DNA from: Chloroflexota bacterium
Lineage (GTDB): Bacteria > Chloroflexota > Anaerolineae > Promineifilales > Promineifilaceae
Direction: 5' to 3'
DNA: 57,600 bases
Assembly: GCA_018004935.1 (NCBI GenBank)
Contig: JAGNBF010000022.1
Location: 1-57,600 of the forward strand
Each line of letters opens with the position of its first letter. Position 1 is the first letter of the stretch. The notes beneath the pieces were generated by a model. The model had not been told where the DNA came from, searched no databases, and saw only the letters and a list, made by a program, of their open reading frames with translations. A program made the translations under genes and the position numbers. Of this stretch, positions 6,423 to 15,606 are shown piece after piece.

Positions 6423-9173
6423 ATGAGTAATTGGTATCAACTTGACCCACAGAATGTTCTCCAAGAACTAAAAAGCAATGCCGAAACCGGTCTAAACGAC
6501 AAAGATGCACAGCAACGACTGACCGAATACGGTCACAATGAACTCATCGAAAAACCCTTAAAAAGCCCCTGGCAAATCCTACTAGAGCAACTATCGGAAG
6601 CAATGGTGCTTGTTTTGATCGCGGCCGCGATTGTATCCATTGTTCTGGGTGAATATGTAGATGCTGTCGTCATTCTCCTCATCGTCGTCCTCAACGCCAT
6701 CATCGGCGTTTCCCAAGAATACCGGGCCGAGCAGGCCATTGCCGCCCTCAAAAAACTGGCCGTGCCCACCGTCAAAGTTCGGCGCAACGGCCAGCCCCAA
6801 TCCATCTCCTCCCGTGACCTGGTTCCAGGAGACATCGTACGCCTGGAAGCAGGCGACTTTGTGCCCGCCGATGGGCGCATATTGGAAAGCGCCAACCTGC
6901 GGGTTGAAGAAGCCGCTCTCACCGGCGAATCCGAGTCTACGGAAAAACAGATGCTCGCAATTCCTAAAGAGGATCTGGCCCTGGGTGATCGCTTCAACAT
7001 GGTGTACATGGGCACAGTTGTCACCTATGGTCGCGGGCTGATCGCTATTACCGAAACAGGCATGAACACGGAATTGGGACACATTGCCAACCTGCTCCAG
7101 GAAGTCGAGCGTGAGCCAACCCCCCTGCAACGCCGCCTGGAACAACTGAGCAAAACCCTGGCCCTCATTGCCCTGGTCATCATTGCCTTTGTCGTCGTTC
7201 TAGGCATTACCCGCTCCGGTGGTGAGATAGATTGGATCGAGTTACTTTTGACGGCCATCAGTCTGGCCGTAGCCGCCGTGCCGGAAGGGTTACCTGCCGT
7301 GGTGACGATTACACTGGCCCTGGGGGCGCAACGTATGCTCAAACGGCACGCCCTCATCCGTAAACTCCCCGCCGTTGAAACGCTTGGCTCTGTCACCGTA
7401 ATCTGCTCCGACAAAACCGGTACACTGACCGAAAACCGGATGACTGTGACGGTACTCGATGTGGCCAACGCCAAACAGACGATTGAAGACCTGATGGCAA
7501 GCCGGGAACCATTAGTACATGCCGAAATTGACCCCTCTATATACCCTTCAACCCGCTCCCTGGGGCTGTTGCTCAAAGCTATGGCCCTGGTCAACGATGC
7601 TGAATTAAAGAGTAATACCGAAAGCGATCAAATCATAGCGGTAGGGGATCCGACCGAAGCGGCATTGGTTGTCGCGGCCGCACGCCTCGGTATCAATAAA
7701 ACAGAATTGGAAACCCGGTGGCCCCGCGTGGCTGAAGTCCCCTTCACTTCCAGCCGCAAACGGATGACTACTGTACATCAGGCGGCCATTTCACCCTCGG
7801 AAAGTGACTCCCCCTGGCGCGAGGCCAAATATGTCGCCTTCTGCAAAGGAGCAGTAGATGGCCTGCTAGAAAATTGCACCGCAGTGTGGGAAGGAAACAG
7901 ACAGGTCGTGATGGATGAAGCATTACGCGGCCGCATTTTGCAGAGTAACCATGATCTCGCCGCCCAGGGTCAGCGCATTCTAGGTGTCGCCTTCCGGCCT
8001 CTGGATCATTTGCCAGAACCCATGAATGAAGATGTCCTGGAACAACAACTCATCTTCATTGGCCTGGTAGGTATGTTGGATCCAGCCCGCCCCGAAGTCA
8101 AAGCGGCCGTCACCACCGCCAAAGAAGCCGGAATTCGCCCCATTATGATTACCGGCGATCACCCGCTCACAGCCCAAAATATCGCCCAAGAACTCCACAT
8201 CATAGACAGCACTTCCGGTCATTACCTGACCGGGCAAGACCTGGCCCTAATGACCCAGGACGACCTGGAAAAGGTCGTAGAAGATGTTTCTGTGTATGCC
8301 CGCGTAGCCCCAGAACACAAACTCAACATCGTTCAGGCCTTACAAGCCAAAGGGCACATTGCCGCCATGACAGGGGATGGCGTCAATGACGCCCCCGCCC
8401 TCAAACGCGCTGACATCGGCGTGGCAATGGGCATCACCGGCACAGATGTGTCTAAAGAAGCCGCCGATATGGTGCTTTTAGATGACAACTTTGCCACCAT
8501 TGTGGCCGCCATTGAAGAAGGGCGAGTCATTTACGACAACATCCGCAAATTCATCAAATACATTCTCTCCAGCAATATGGGCGAACTGCTCGTCATGTTT
8601 GTCGGTCCCTTGCTGGGAATGCCCTTACCTCTCCTGCCACTACAAATCCTCTGGGTAAATCTGGTGACAGATGGATTGCCGGGTCTGGCTCTGGCCATTG
8701 AGCCAGGCGAACGGAACATCATGAAGCGCAAACCATTTCACCCCAAAGAAAGCATCCTGGCGCGGGGTGTCGGGAGCATGATCATCTGGGTGGGAACGCT
8801 GGTAGGGTCTGTCTCTTTACTGGCCGGATACATTTACTGGGACAACGGAGTGGTAGATGTACATAAGGAAGCCACTGTCTGGCAAACCATGATTTTTACG
8901 ACCCTCACCCTGGCACAAATGGGCAATGTCCTGGCCATCCGTTCTGACTATGATTCACTATTTAAGATTGGGGTTTTCTCTAACCGACCAATGGTAGCGG
9001 CAGTGCTCCTGACTGTTCTGTTACAAATGGCCCTGCTCTATGTGCCCTTCTTACAGAAAGTTTTTAACACCGTACCACTCAATATCGAACAATTGGCCTT
9101 AAGTATAGGGATGAGTGTCATTGTCTTTGGTGTGATTGAGATTCAGAAGTTTGTTCGCCGCCGTATGGCATAA
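6423..9173 (+). CDS. P2A-type calcium-transporting P-type ATPase
   Basis: 916 residues, full length for SERCA/PMR1-like bacterial pumps, which use ATP to export Ca2+ across the cytoplasmic membrane. Visible parts in order: cation ATPase N-terminal domain (1-60), M1-M2 (60-105), actuator domain with TGES at about 167, M3-M4 with the ion-site motif PEGLPA at about 287, phosphorylation motif DKTGT with Asp330, nucleotide-binding domain with a KGA motif, TGD near 580, GDGVNDAP at about 651-658, and M5-M10. M6 has NLVTDGLPG (Asn746, Asp750), matching the Ca2+ site II residues of SERCA, so calcium (or manganese) is more likely than Na/K or H+. The gene stands alone. There is no clear Shine-Dalgarno before the ATG. 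The 3' third lacks GCGGCCGC copies. Confidence 0.93.
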   Translation: MSNWYQLDPQNVLQELKSNAETGLNDKDAQQRLTEYGHNELIEKPLKSPWQILLEQLSEAMVLVLIAAAIVSIVLGEYVDAVVILLIVVLNAIIGVSQEYRAEQAIAALKKLAVPTVKVRRNGQPQSISSRDLVPGDIVRLEAGDFVPADGRILESANLRVEEAALTGESESTEKQMLAIPKEDLALGDRFNMVYMGTVVTYGRGLIAITETGMNTELGHIANLLQEVEREPTPLQRRLEQLSKTLALIALVIIAFVVVLGITRSGGEIDWIELLLTAISLAVAAVPEGLPAVVTITLALGAQRMLKRHALIRKLPAVETLGSVTVICSDKTGTLTENRMTVTVLDVANAKQTIEDLMASREPLVHAEIDPSIYPSTRSLGLLLKAMALVNDAELKSNTESDQIIAVGDPTEAALVVAAARLGINKTELETRWPRVAEVPFTSSRKRMTTVHQAAISPSESDSPWREAKYVAFCKGAVDGLLENCTAVWEGNRQVVMDEALRGRILQSNHDLAAQGQRILGVAFRPLDHLPEPMNEDVLEQQLIFIGLVGMLDPARPEVKAAVTTAKEAGIRPIMITGDHPLTAQNIAQELHIIDSTSGHYLTGQDLALMTQDDLEKVVEDVSVYARVAPEHKLNIVQALQAKGHIAAMTGDGVNDAPALKRADIGVAMGITGTDVSKEAADMVLLDDNFATIVAAIEEGRVIYDNIRKFIKYILSSNMGELLVMFVGPLLGMPLPLLPLQILWVNLVTDGLPGLALAIEPGERNIMKRKPFHPKESILARGVGSMIIWVGTLVGSVSLLAGYIYWDNGVVDVHKEATVWQTMIFTTLTLAQMGNVLAIRSDYDSLFKIGVFSNRPMVAAVLLTVLLQMALLYVPFLQKVFNTVPLNIEQLALSIGMSVIVFGVIEIQKFVRRRMA

Positions 9174-9178
9174 AGTGG

Positions 9179-9285
9179 GAGTAGCCGGTCTCCTCACCAT
9201 ATCACCCAAGTTATTTTTGGACGATGTTGAACATTTGCTGTGGCCGGTCTCCTGACCGCGCCACTCCCAGCGAATAAGTTATTTA
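9179..9285. repeat. Intergenic repeat, GGTCTCCTGACC family
   Basis: Contains AAGTTATTTTTGGACGATG and TTTGCTGTGGCCGGTCTCCT-GACCGCGCCAC, the signature of a family also seen at 31013-31100, 36593-36735 (two copies), 38603-38805 (interrupted), 39211-39296, 55053-55115 and 57293-57374. A partial second copy begins it (9182-9195). Confidence 0.75.
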
Positions 9286-9312
9286 GTTCTCATTCCTTCG
9301 TAGATTTAGTTA

Positions 9313-9440
9313 GCAGACCCATCCCCCTGCCACTTTCCAGAGGACCCGACGGCGCGGTTTTTCGGGGCGAAAACCCGAAAAACCGCGCTCAGAAAAGTTC
9401 CCCGCCCCGGGGGGCAGGGTTAGGGGTGGGAGTAGCCCTG
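9313..9440. repeat. GC-rich repeat with covarying hairpin, copy d
   Basis: The hairpin at 9352-9388 has a 15-bp stem, GCGCGGTTTTTCGGG with its complement, and a 7-base loop. The right arm is TTCCCCGCCCCGGGGGGCAG-GGTTAGGGGTGGG. It lies between the convergent ATPase and DUF309 genes. Confidence 0.9.
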
Positions 9441-9452
9441 GATATACCCATC

Positions 9453-10292
9453 CTACCCCAAACGAATAGGTTTAAATAGAGCGGAATCAAATTCATTGAG
9501 GCGTTCTTTGCCCAGTGTTAGCAGGGTTGTTTCTACAACCTGAGCATCAGCTCGCAATTGGGCCAGATCTAGGCCATGACAGGTGTCAGGCAAGGGATCA
9601 AGCCACTGGCGCACCCGTAAGAACATTTTAACCGCACCATTGTAGTTGCCGCGCTGAATTTGCAGGTAAGCGACAGCAATCTGCAAAATAGCCCGATAAC
9701 ATTCACGGGCGGGAGATGTGTCTTCATTCCAGGCATGCTCCAGGGCTTCGTGGGCCTCAAAGTATTCCCCCTGATTGAAAAGGTGTAAGCCGGTGCGGGC
9801 GTGATCAGAGAGAGGTTGCTGGCATGCGGCCGCGATACCAGCCACATCCCATTGCCGGGCCTGTTTTTGCACCAATTCCGGCATAGCGGCAAAAAAGCGC
9901 GAGCGGGCCACCACCTCATCCGCACCCACCGCTTTGGCCGTCTTTAATGCTTCAGTATCCACATGCGAGCCAAAACATAAAATCGGTATTCGCCGGGTGG
10001 CTGGTGAGGTTTTGATCAGAGAAATCCAATATTGCCAGGGAATAGCCAGATTGTGCAGATCAAAAAGGAGCAGGACCGGTTGTTGGCGGGTGATGTAATC
10101 GGTGAAAGCCCCATCGCGGCCGCGTAAAACCTCTCCTGGTTTTGTAGGTCCCTCAGCCATAGGGCCAAACCGGGTCGCCTCCTCAACCCATTCCACCCGA
10201 TACCCCAGTTTTTCCAGGGTTGTTTGAATCTGTACGGTAAACATTAAATCGGCAACAAAGCCGATGATGAGGGGATTGTTACTGTTACTCAT
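9453..10292 (-). CDS. DUF309 protein with N-terminal receiver-like domain
   Basis: 279 residues. Residues about 1-130 look like a degenerate response-regulator receiver: alternating hydrophobic strands and a VLLLFDLHNLAIPW strand-loop where a phospho-acceptor Asp could sit. Residues 150-270 match the DUF309 helical family, with the signature FNQGEYFEAHEALEHAWNED and YRAILQIAVAYLQIQRGNY. DUF309 has no proven activity. A longer frame to 10334 would need a TTG start; the ATG at 10292 begins MSNSNNPLIIGFVADLMF, which fits the start of the receiver fold, so I use it. Neither start has a strong Shine-Dalgarno. It is a single gene on this strand. Confidence 0.8.
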   Translation of the reverse strand: MSNSNNPLIIGFVADLMFTVQIQTTLEKLGYRVEWVEEATRFGPMAEGPTKPGEVLRGRDGAFTDYITRQQPVLLLFDLHNLAIPWQYWISLIKTSPATRRIPILCFGSHVDTEALKTAKAVGADEVVARSRFFAAMPELVQKQARQWDVAGIAAACQQPLSDHARTGLHLFNQGEYFEAHEALEHAWNEDTSPARECYRAILQIAVAYLQIQRGNYNGAVKMFLRVRQWLDPLPDTCHGLDLAQLRADAQVVETTLLTLGKERLNEFDSALFKPIRLG

Positions 10293-10495
10293 GAAGGGGA
10301 TTGTAACCTGAGTTGGGGAACTCTGGGAACTCAAATTTAATCCCGCAATTATTCATTTAACCAACAGTCTGAATTCCCCAAAAACCATTGAGAATTACGG
10401 TTGATTACAAACATCACTTGCGTATTCCGGTGACGTTCGCTACCCTTTCCAGGCAACATACATCATAGATCCCACAACATCTCACGAGGCACACA

Positions 10496-11419
10496 ATGAA
10501 CTACCACATACTCGAACAACAGTTTACAGCCTGGGCCGAAACCCAGGATGATGTGATCGCCGTTGTGGCGATTGGCTCTCGCGGCCGCATTCAACCCCCA
10601 CCCGATGAACACTCCGATCTAGATTTGCTTCTTTGGACCAACAATGTTGACCAGTACGCGGCCGCAGACAACTGGCTCCACCATTTTGGTCATCCCATCC
10701 TGTCCGTCTTTAGCCATACCAGCAATCACCTGCCCGAATGGGAAATGATTTACCAGGATGGACACAAATTGGATGTTGTTGTCATTCAGGCAACAGCCGG
10801 GCCACTCACCGAAATGGCCGAACTGTTTCCGCACCAGGACGTTTTACGCCGTGGGTTCCGGGTACTGATCAACAAACGAGGGGATCAGGTAGAAGTGAGT
10901 AAATGGCTACATGCGGCCGCGCTCCATCCCAACCAGACCCGTTTTGATCATTTTGTGAAAGAACTCCTATTAGAAGCTACACGTGCCCTCAAATTTGCCC
11001 AGCGTGGGGATCTCTGGCGTGGGAAGATGCTCTGTGACCATGTGATGAAACAGCACCTGCTGACCATGATGGAGTGGCAGGCAGTAGCCAAATATGGCGA
11101 TGACCTGGATGTGTGGTACGACGGTCGTTTTTTGGAACAATGGGCCGATGCGGCCGCGGTGCAGGCGCTACCCGGCACATTTGCCGCCTACGAAGCCAAA
11201 GATATAATCCGCGCCCTTCATGCTACTGTTAGCCTCTTCCACCTGTTAGCCGAAGATACCGCCGCACGAGATAACCTGGTCTACACCCCTGAGCCAGTTC
11301 TGGCCGTTTTGCAGTGGCTGGCTCAGGCGCATACACCCCATCCCATTGCCGCCCTCTATGAGGATCTCTACTCCGAAGAGGAATCTATCACCCAGGAAGA
11401 ATCTAACGCCCACTTCTAA
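10496..11419 (+). CDS. Aminoglycoside 6-adenylyltransferase-like nucleotidyltransferase
   Basis: 307 residues, the size of ANT(6)/AadE streptomycin adenylyltransferases (about 290-300). The nucleotidyltransferase motif VAIGSRGR...DEHSDLDLLLW is at about residues 25-50 and a third acidic position, KLDVVVI, lies near 95. The C-terminal helical domain is compatible with the family. Chromosomal homologues are common and many do not give resistance, so activity on streptomycin is only a possibility. Alanine runs come from four GCGGCCGC copies. It is followed 26 bp later by the EcsC-like gene on the same strand, so the two may be co-transcribed. Confidence 0.8.
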   Translation: MNYHILEQQFTAWAETQDDVIAVVAIGSRGRIQPPPDEHSDLDLLLWTNNVDQYAAADNWLHHFGHPILSVFSHTSNHLPEWEMIYQDGHKLDVVVIQATAGPLTEMAELFPHQDVLRRGFRVLINKRGDQVEVSKWLHAAALHPNQTRFDHFVKELLLEATRALKFAQRGDLWRGKMLCDHVMKQHLLTMMEWQAVAKYGDDLDVWYDGRFLEQWADAAAVQALPGTFAAYEAKDIIRALHATVSLFHLLAEDTAARDNLVYTPEPVLAVLQWLAQAHTPHPIAALYEDLYSEEESITQEESNAHF

Positions 11420-11445
11420 AGTTCGCTCTCTTCCCCGAGTTACCT

Positions 11446-12468
11446 ATGAACGAATCAGAAAATGACAAAAAACAAATCGTTGTCGCGGCCGCGCCCCAGC
11501 CTCTTGTCCCTGCCACGAATGACCGCAAAGGACTCGCCGAGTATGCCTTTGGCTATGTGATGAAGGCCATTAACGACGCCGATGAAAAAGCGGCCGCGCA
11601 ACGTGTGGCCGAATTACGCCAGAAGACCCCCAACGCCACACCAGAAGAACTGGCCGATGGCCTCATCAAAAATAAATGTCTGCAAGCCGGGGCGGTGGGG
11701 GGCATCACCTCCGGCACTTCACTCATCCCCGGGCTGGGCACCGTGGCATCACTCACCTTTGGCGTGGCCGCCGATATTGGCCTGACCTTTAAGATGCAGG
11801 CGGAACTGGTGTTGGAGATCGCGGCCGCGTTTAATCACCCCCTCAACGAAGTCGAAAAACGAAACGTTGTCCTCGTCGTAACCGGCATGAGCGCCGGAGC
11901 AAATCAACTTCTTACCCGTGCCGGGCGAGAAATCGCCGAGCAGGTCAGCGAACGGCTGGCCGCCAAATCAGTCGCCAAAGCCATTCCCGTAATAGGCGTC
12001 GTTGCCGGAGCCGGAGCAAATATGGCTTCCACCTACATCATCGGCCAAAGGGCTGTGGCATATTTCAGCCGAGGGCCAGAGGCCATGGGAGATTGGGCCG
12101 ACGATGTGCGGACCATCACTGGGGTAGATGAGCGTAAACTGATGAGCTGGTTACAAGAAAGCACCGAGCGTTCCTGGGAGCTTGTTAAAGAACGCGCCCA
12201 AGATGCCGGGGGATTAGCCATTAATGCTGGGAAATCAGTGGGCGAATTAGTCGTCACCGGAGCGGCCAAAACAAAGATCGTCGTGGGCAAAGCCGGGCAA
12301 ACAGTCTCTCGGGGGGCGAGAATCGGGGCCTTGGGCACCCTCAAAGTAATGTTATTTGTTCCCTTACGGGTGATGGCCGGAATCTACAATGCCGGGGCCT
12401 GGTCATTCCGCAAAATAGGTGGTTTGTTCCGGCGCGGCCGCGCCACTCCCAGTTCGCGTAAAGTGTAA
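11446..12468 (+). CDS. EcsC-family protein
   Basis: 340 residues. The middle (about 30-240) matches the EcsC family: YAFGYVMKAIND, a glycine-rich hydrophobic stretch AVGGITSGTSLIPGLGTVAS, AADIGLTFKMQAELVLEIAA and a second hydrophobic segment IPVIGVVAGAGANMASTYII. EcsC proteins are membrane-associated with no defined biochemical role; the name comes from an ABC-transporter operon in Bacillus. The C-terminus is basic and glycine-rich. The N-terminus is charged with no signal peptide. There is no ABC transporter here, so that association does not apply. Confidence 0.75.
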   Translation: MNESENDKKQIVVAAAPQPLVPATNDRKGLAEYAFGYVMKAINDADEKAAAQRVAELRQKTPNATPEELADGLIKNKCLQAGAVGGITSGTSLIPGLGTVASLTFGVAADIGLTFKMQAELVLEIAAAFNHPLNEVEKRNVVLVVTGMSAGANQLLTRAGREIAEQVSERLAAKSVAKAIPVIGVVAGAGANMASTYIIGQRAVAYFSRGPEAMGDWADDVRTITGVDERKLMSWLQESTERSWELVKERAQDAGGLAINAGKSVGELVVTGAAKTKIVVGKAGQTVSRGARIGALGTLKVMLFVPLRVMAGIYNAGAWSFRKIGGLFRRGRATPSSRKV

Positions 12469-12512
12469 GCGAAAATACGCAACTCCATCAACGACAAGTA
12501 TAATTAACTCCT

Positions 12513-13520
12513 ATGTTTCGTTACAGCCTTGATGCGTTTCTTCTGCACTGGCCGGTAGATTGGCGGCAAGAGTTTGGTCAAGAAGGGCCATTGGTGATGG
12601 AAATTGGCTTTGGGAATGGGGATTTTCTCATTCACCAGGCACTCTCGCGGCCGCAAACCCATTTCATCGGTCTAGAAGTTTCCCTACCTTCCCTCAGAAA
12701 GGCCGAAAGCAAAATCTACAACACCGGGCTAACCAATGTGCGCACCCTGCACAACCCGGCCAACATGGTTCTTTGGCTACTCCTTCCCCCACAAAGTTTG
12801 AGTGGCCTCATCATTAACTTTCCCGATCCCTGGCCCAAACACATCCAACGGCGTGTCGTCAACGATCACTTTTTACACCTGGCCGCTACCCGCCTCCGGC
12901 CCGGTTCCCCTCTCGACATCGCCACCGATCACCCTGAATATATCCCCTGGGTTATTGAACATCTGGAACGCACCCCATATTTCACCTCTCGCCTCCCCAC
13001 AACCTTTGTAACAGAAGACAACGAACGGTTCCGTACCAAGTATGAGCTAAAAGCCCTGACTGAGGGGCGGGTGTGCCACTACTTTAAATGGCAAAGGAAT
13101 GAGGTCGCGGCCGCGGACGTATTTCCCATCCTTCAGGAGCAACCTATGCCCCATGTTATTCTCCACTCTCCGCTACCCCCAGAAGAGATAAGCCACCATT
13201 TCAGCAAACAAACCTACCATCTAGGAACCAGCTTCATCAACCTGGACGAATTGTTCCTTTCCACCCGAACCCAGGCCTTTTTGGTAGAAGCCTATGTCCA
13301 TGAAGAAGCCATCACCCAGCGCGTAGGTCTAACCATACACCGCCGGGATCACAATCGTTACATCATCGGCTTACACGAATTTGGTTTCCCCCGCCCCACA
13401 CCAGGCGTACAATTCGCCATTCTATGCCTTTCCCAGTGGCTCCAATCTCTGCACCCGGATAGCACCCTTATCCACCACAATCTAAATCCAGCCATCATCA
13501 CCCATCCGCAGAACCAATAA
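12513..13520 (+). CDS. trmB: tRNA (guanine-N7-)-methyltransferase with C-terminal extension
   Basis: Methylates N7 of G46 in the tRNA variable loop using S-adenosylmethionine. Residues 1-200 are a complete TrmB: SAM-binding motif VMEIGFGNGDFL near 28-39, IGLEVS, the catalytic-site motif NFPDPWPKHIQRRVVN near 106-121, and TEDNERFRTKYE near 166-177. E. coli TrmB is about 240 residues; this one is 335. The extra 130 C-terminal residues (from about VFPILQEQPMPHVILHS) form a distinct strand-rich domain. C-terminal extensions are known in some thermophile TrmB proteins, but I cannot tell whether this one is homologous. The start ATG follows the EcsC-like gene by 44 bp, and cysS follows 42 bp downstream, so all three may form one transcript. 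Confidence 0.92.
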   Translation: MFRYSLDAFLLHWPVDWRQEFGQEGPLVMEIGFGNGDFLIHQALSRPQTHFIGLEVSLPSLRKAESKIYNTGLTNVRTLHNPANMVLWLLLPPQSLSGLIINFPDPWPKHIQRRVVNDHFLHLAATRLRPGSPLDIATDHPEYIPWVIEHLERTPYFTSRLPTTFVTEDNERFRTKYELKALTEGRVCHYFKWQRNEVAAADVFPILQEQPMPHVILHSPLPPEEISHHFSKQTYHLGTSFINLDELFLSTRTQAFLVEAYVHEEAITQRVGLTIHRRDHNRYIIGLHEFGFPRPTPGVQFAILCLSQWLQSLHPDSTLIHHNLNPAIITHPQNQ

Positions 13521-13562
13521 CCCACACATCCTCACATTCACACAGTCAGCAAATAGTGCCTT

Positions 13563-14984
13563 ATGTCACTCAAACTCTACAACACCATGACCCGATCCGT
13601 AGACCTATTTACCCCCATCACGGCGGATGAAGTGGGTCTCTACACCTGCGGTTTTACCGTCTACAACTTCGCCCATATCGGCAACCTGCGCACATATATC
13701 TTTGAAGATTTATTGCGCCGCACACTCACCTTCTTTGGCTATCGGGTAAAACATGTCATGAACGTCACCGATGTGGGGCATCTGGTTTCTGATGCCGATG
13801 AGGGCGAAGACAAAATGGCGGTAGGTATGCGCCGCACCGGTAAATCAGCCTGGGAAATGGCGGCTATTTATTGGCAAGCCTTCAAAAACGACATGGAGCG
13901 GCTCAATTTGTTAGAGCCAGACATCTGGTGCAAAGCCACCGACCATATCCCCGAACAAATCTCTCTAATTGAAACCTTGGAAGCCAAAGGATACACCTAC
14001 ACAATTGATGATGGCGTTTATTTTGACACCACCAAACTGGACGATTATGGCAAACTGGCCCGGCTAGATGTGGCAGGCTTACAGGCTGGCTCACGCATTG
14101 AGATGGGGGGCAAACGGCAACTCACGGATTTTGCCCTGTGGAAATTTTCCCCGCGCCAGCAAAAGCGCGATATGGAATGGGACAGCCCATGGGGTGTGGG
14201 GTTCCCGGGCTGGCACATCGAATGTTCGGCAATGGCCGTCAAATATCTGGGGGAGCATTTTGATATTCATTGTGGTGGCATTGACCACATTCCCGTTCAC
14301 CACACCAATGAAATTGCCCAGACCGAAAGTGCTACCGGCCGCAAACCATGGGTCAACTGGTGGATGCACGGCGAGTTTTTAGTACTCAGCGAAGAAGGGG
14401 AAACCGAAGGCGTGAAAATGTCTAAGTCAAAGGACAACTTTTTGACGCTAGAATACCTGATCGAGAAAGGTTACGACCCCCTGGCTTATCGCTATTTCTG
14501 CCTCAATGGGCATTACCGATCACCTCTGACCTTTTCTTGGGGAGGGCTTGACGCGGCCGCGAACGCCTTCGCCCGCCTCAAACACCACATTCTTGAGCTA
14601 CAGAGCCACGCTCAGCCCCAGGCTCCCCTCAATCAGCCTCATCTCAACCTGTTTCAAGCGGCTATTGCCGACGATTTAAACATGCCCCGTGCTCTAGCCG
14701 CCTTGTGGGGCCTGTTACGTGATACAGCGGTCAGCCCGGCCAGTAAATATGCTACCTTGCTGATAATGGACACCGTATTGGGATTTAACATGGCAACCCT
14801 GCAACCGGATGCGGCCCCCATTCCGGCAGAAGTCATGGCACTGGTAGAAAAACGTGCGGCCGCACGGCAGGCCCGTCAATGGTCTTATGCCGATGAGCTA
14901 CGCCAACAACTCACTGCCCTGGGCTACACGGTTGAAGACACCCCCACCGGGCCAAAAATAAAACCAATCCGGCCAGCCCTGTGA
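13563..14984 (+). CDS. cysS: Cysteinyl-tRNA synthetase
   Basis: 473 residues, normal class I CysRS length. It charges tRNA-Cys. Zn ligand and first signature: LYTCGFTVYNFAHIGN (HIGH variant HIGN) near residues 27-42. KMSKSKDN is near 290. The zinc/active-site segment reads HCGGIDHIPVHHTNEIAQTE rather than the common FPHHENEIAQ form, so this belongs to the variant CysRS group in which that loop differs. The C-terminal DALR-type domain has a GCGGCCGC-encoded Ala tract. The start ATG follows a leader with little Shine-Dalgarno similarity. Confidence 0.95.
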   Translation: MSLKLYNTMTRSVDLFTPITADEVGLYTCGFTVYNFAHIGNLRTYIFEDLLRRTLTFFGYRVKHVMNVTDVGHLVSDADEGEDKMAVGMRRTGKSAWEMAAIYWQAFKNDMERLNLLEPDIWCKATDHIPEQISLIETLEAKGYTYTIDDGVYFDTTKLDDYGKLARLDVAGLQAGSRIEMGGKRQLTDFALWKFSPRQQKRDMEWDSPWGVGFPGWHIECSAMAVKYLGEHFDIHCGGIDHIPVHHTNEIAQTESATGRKPWVNWWMHGEFLVLSEEGETEGVKMSKSKDNFLTLEYLIEKGYDPLAYRYFCLNGHYRSPLTFSWGGLDAAANAFARLKHHILELQSHAQPQAPLNQPHLNLFQAAIADDLNMPRALAALWGLLRDTAVSPASKYATLLIMDTVLGFNMATLQPDAAPIPAEVMALVEKRAAARQARQWSYADELRQQLTALGYTVEDTPTGPKIKPIRPAL

Positions 14985-15049
14985 TCATGACACCAGCCTA
15001 CACCTCTCATCCGTACCAGACCCACCCATCCCCACATCCAGGGCTAATT

Positions 15050-15078
15050 GGATGAAAATAACGCCACCATTTTCATCC
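15050..15078 (+). terminator. Hairpin with loop AACGCCACC, first of two
   Basis: Perfect 10-bp stem GGATGAAAAT / ATTTTCATCC around a 9-base loop, 66 bp after cysS. There is no long T tract, so it could be a terminator or a repeat hairpin. The second hairpin has the same loop but a different stem. Confidence 0.45.
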
Positions 15079-15145
15079 TCATCCGTGTTCCCGTCATTCG
15101 TGGCTATTTTCGTAGGAGTTCCCCATGGGCCTACGGCGCACCAAG

Positions 15146-15179
15146 AGGAATGAAAATAACGCCACCATTTTTCATTCCT
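15146..15179 (+). terminator. Hairpin with loop AACGCCACC, second of two
   Basis: Stem AGGAATGAAAAT / ATTTTTCATTCCT with one bulged base and the same AACGCCACC loop as 15050-15078. The base differences between the two stems are compensated on both sides. Confidence 0.45.
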
Positions 15180-15345
15180 ATCCGTGTTCCTTCCCATCCG
15201 TGTTTTTTTAATCAGTGATTATTTTCGTAAGAGTTCCCCATAAGCAAGTGCTCACCCAGAGGGATGAAAATCTGTAGGACGATTTTGTAAATCGTCCACC
15301 GGGCGATTTGCCAAAGGGTGTATTTCAAATGAGTTGAATAATGAG

Positions 15346-15453
15346 GGTTCTTTGGAGTTTCGTTGGGTACGGGCAACCCTTGTGGTTGCCCACACAGGGC
15401 GGCACAAGGCCAGCCCCTACATCGGGTGTTAACACCTGAATTTCCCAAGAACC
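15346..15453. mobile_element. 108-bp element with GGTTCTTTGG ends, copy 1
   Basis: The imperfect terminal inverted repeats are about 16 bp (GGTTCTTTGGAGTTTC and GGTTCTTGGGAAATTC). Inside are GTTAACACC and the GGCAACCCTTGTGGTTGCC core. Flanks AATAATGAG and AATAATTAA match at 7 of 9 positions, possibly a decayed target duplication. It is homologous, in inverse orientation, to 26907-27016, where the duplication is exact. Confidence 0.7.
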
Positions 15454-15536
15454 AATAATTAATTGTTGAATTGTTGAACTGTTAATGAAGCGGTAGACGT
15501 TCCTCTCGTTAATCATTCAACAATCCACAAATTCAC
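15454..15536. repeat. Palindromic repeat with AATAATTAAT end, copy 1
   Basis: Related to 44341-44441: shared TTGTTGAA, TTAATGAAGCG and CATTCAACAAT blocks around an inverted repeat. No open frame. Confidence 0.6.
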
Positions 15537-15606
15537 CTACACCAAATCGCCCTACATTTTCGCAGGAAACTGAACGCTTACGACAAAGTTTGAGGAGCTT
15601 TCATCA

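Larger units (their letters stand above)
14985..15606. other. 622-bp intergenic region composed of several repeats
   Basis: No gene. It contains two hairpins with the same loop (15050-15078 and 15146-15179), a segment CCCATGGG..GGCGCACCAAGAGG (15108-15160) that recurs inverted at 38402-38455, a core fragment of the GGACGATTTTGTAAATCG family (15274-15318), one 108-bp element (15346-15453) and an AATAATTAAT-ended palindromic repeat (15454-15536). Listed separately where coordinates are firm. Confidence 0.7.

Noticed and set aside
10496-11419. Antibiotic-resistance determinant (streptomycin)
   Set aside because: ANT(6)-like motifs are present but the gene is chromosomal, not associated with a mobile element, and function cannot be told from sequence alone.
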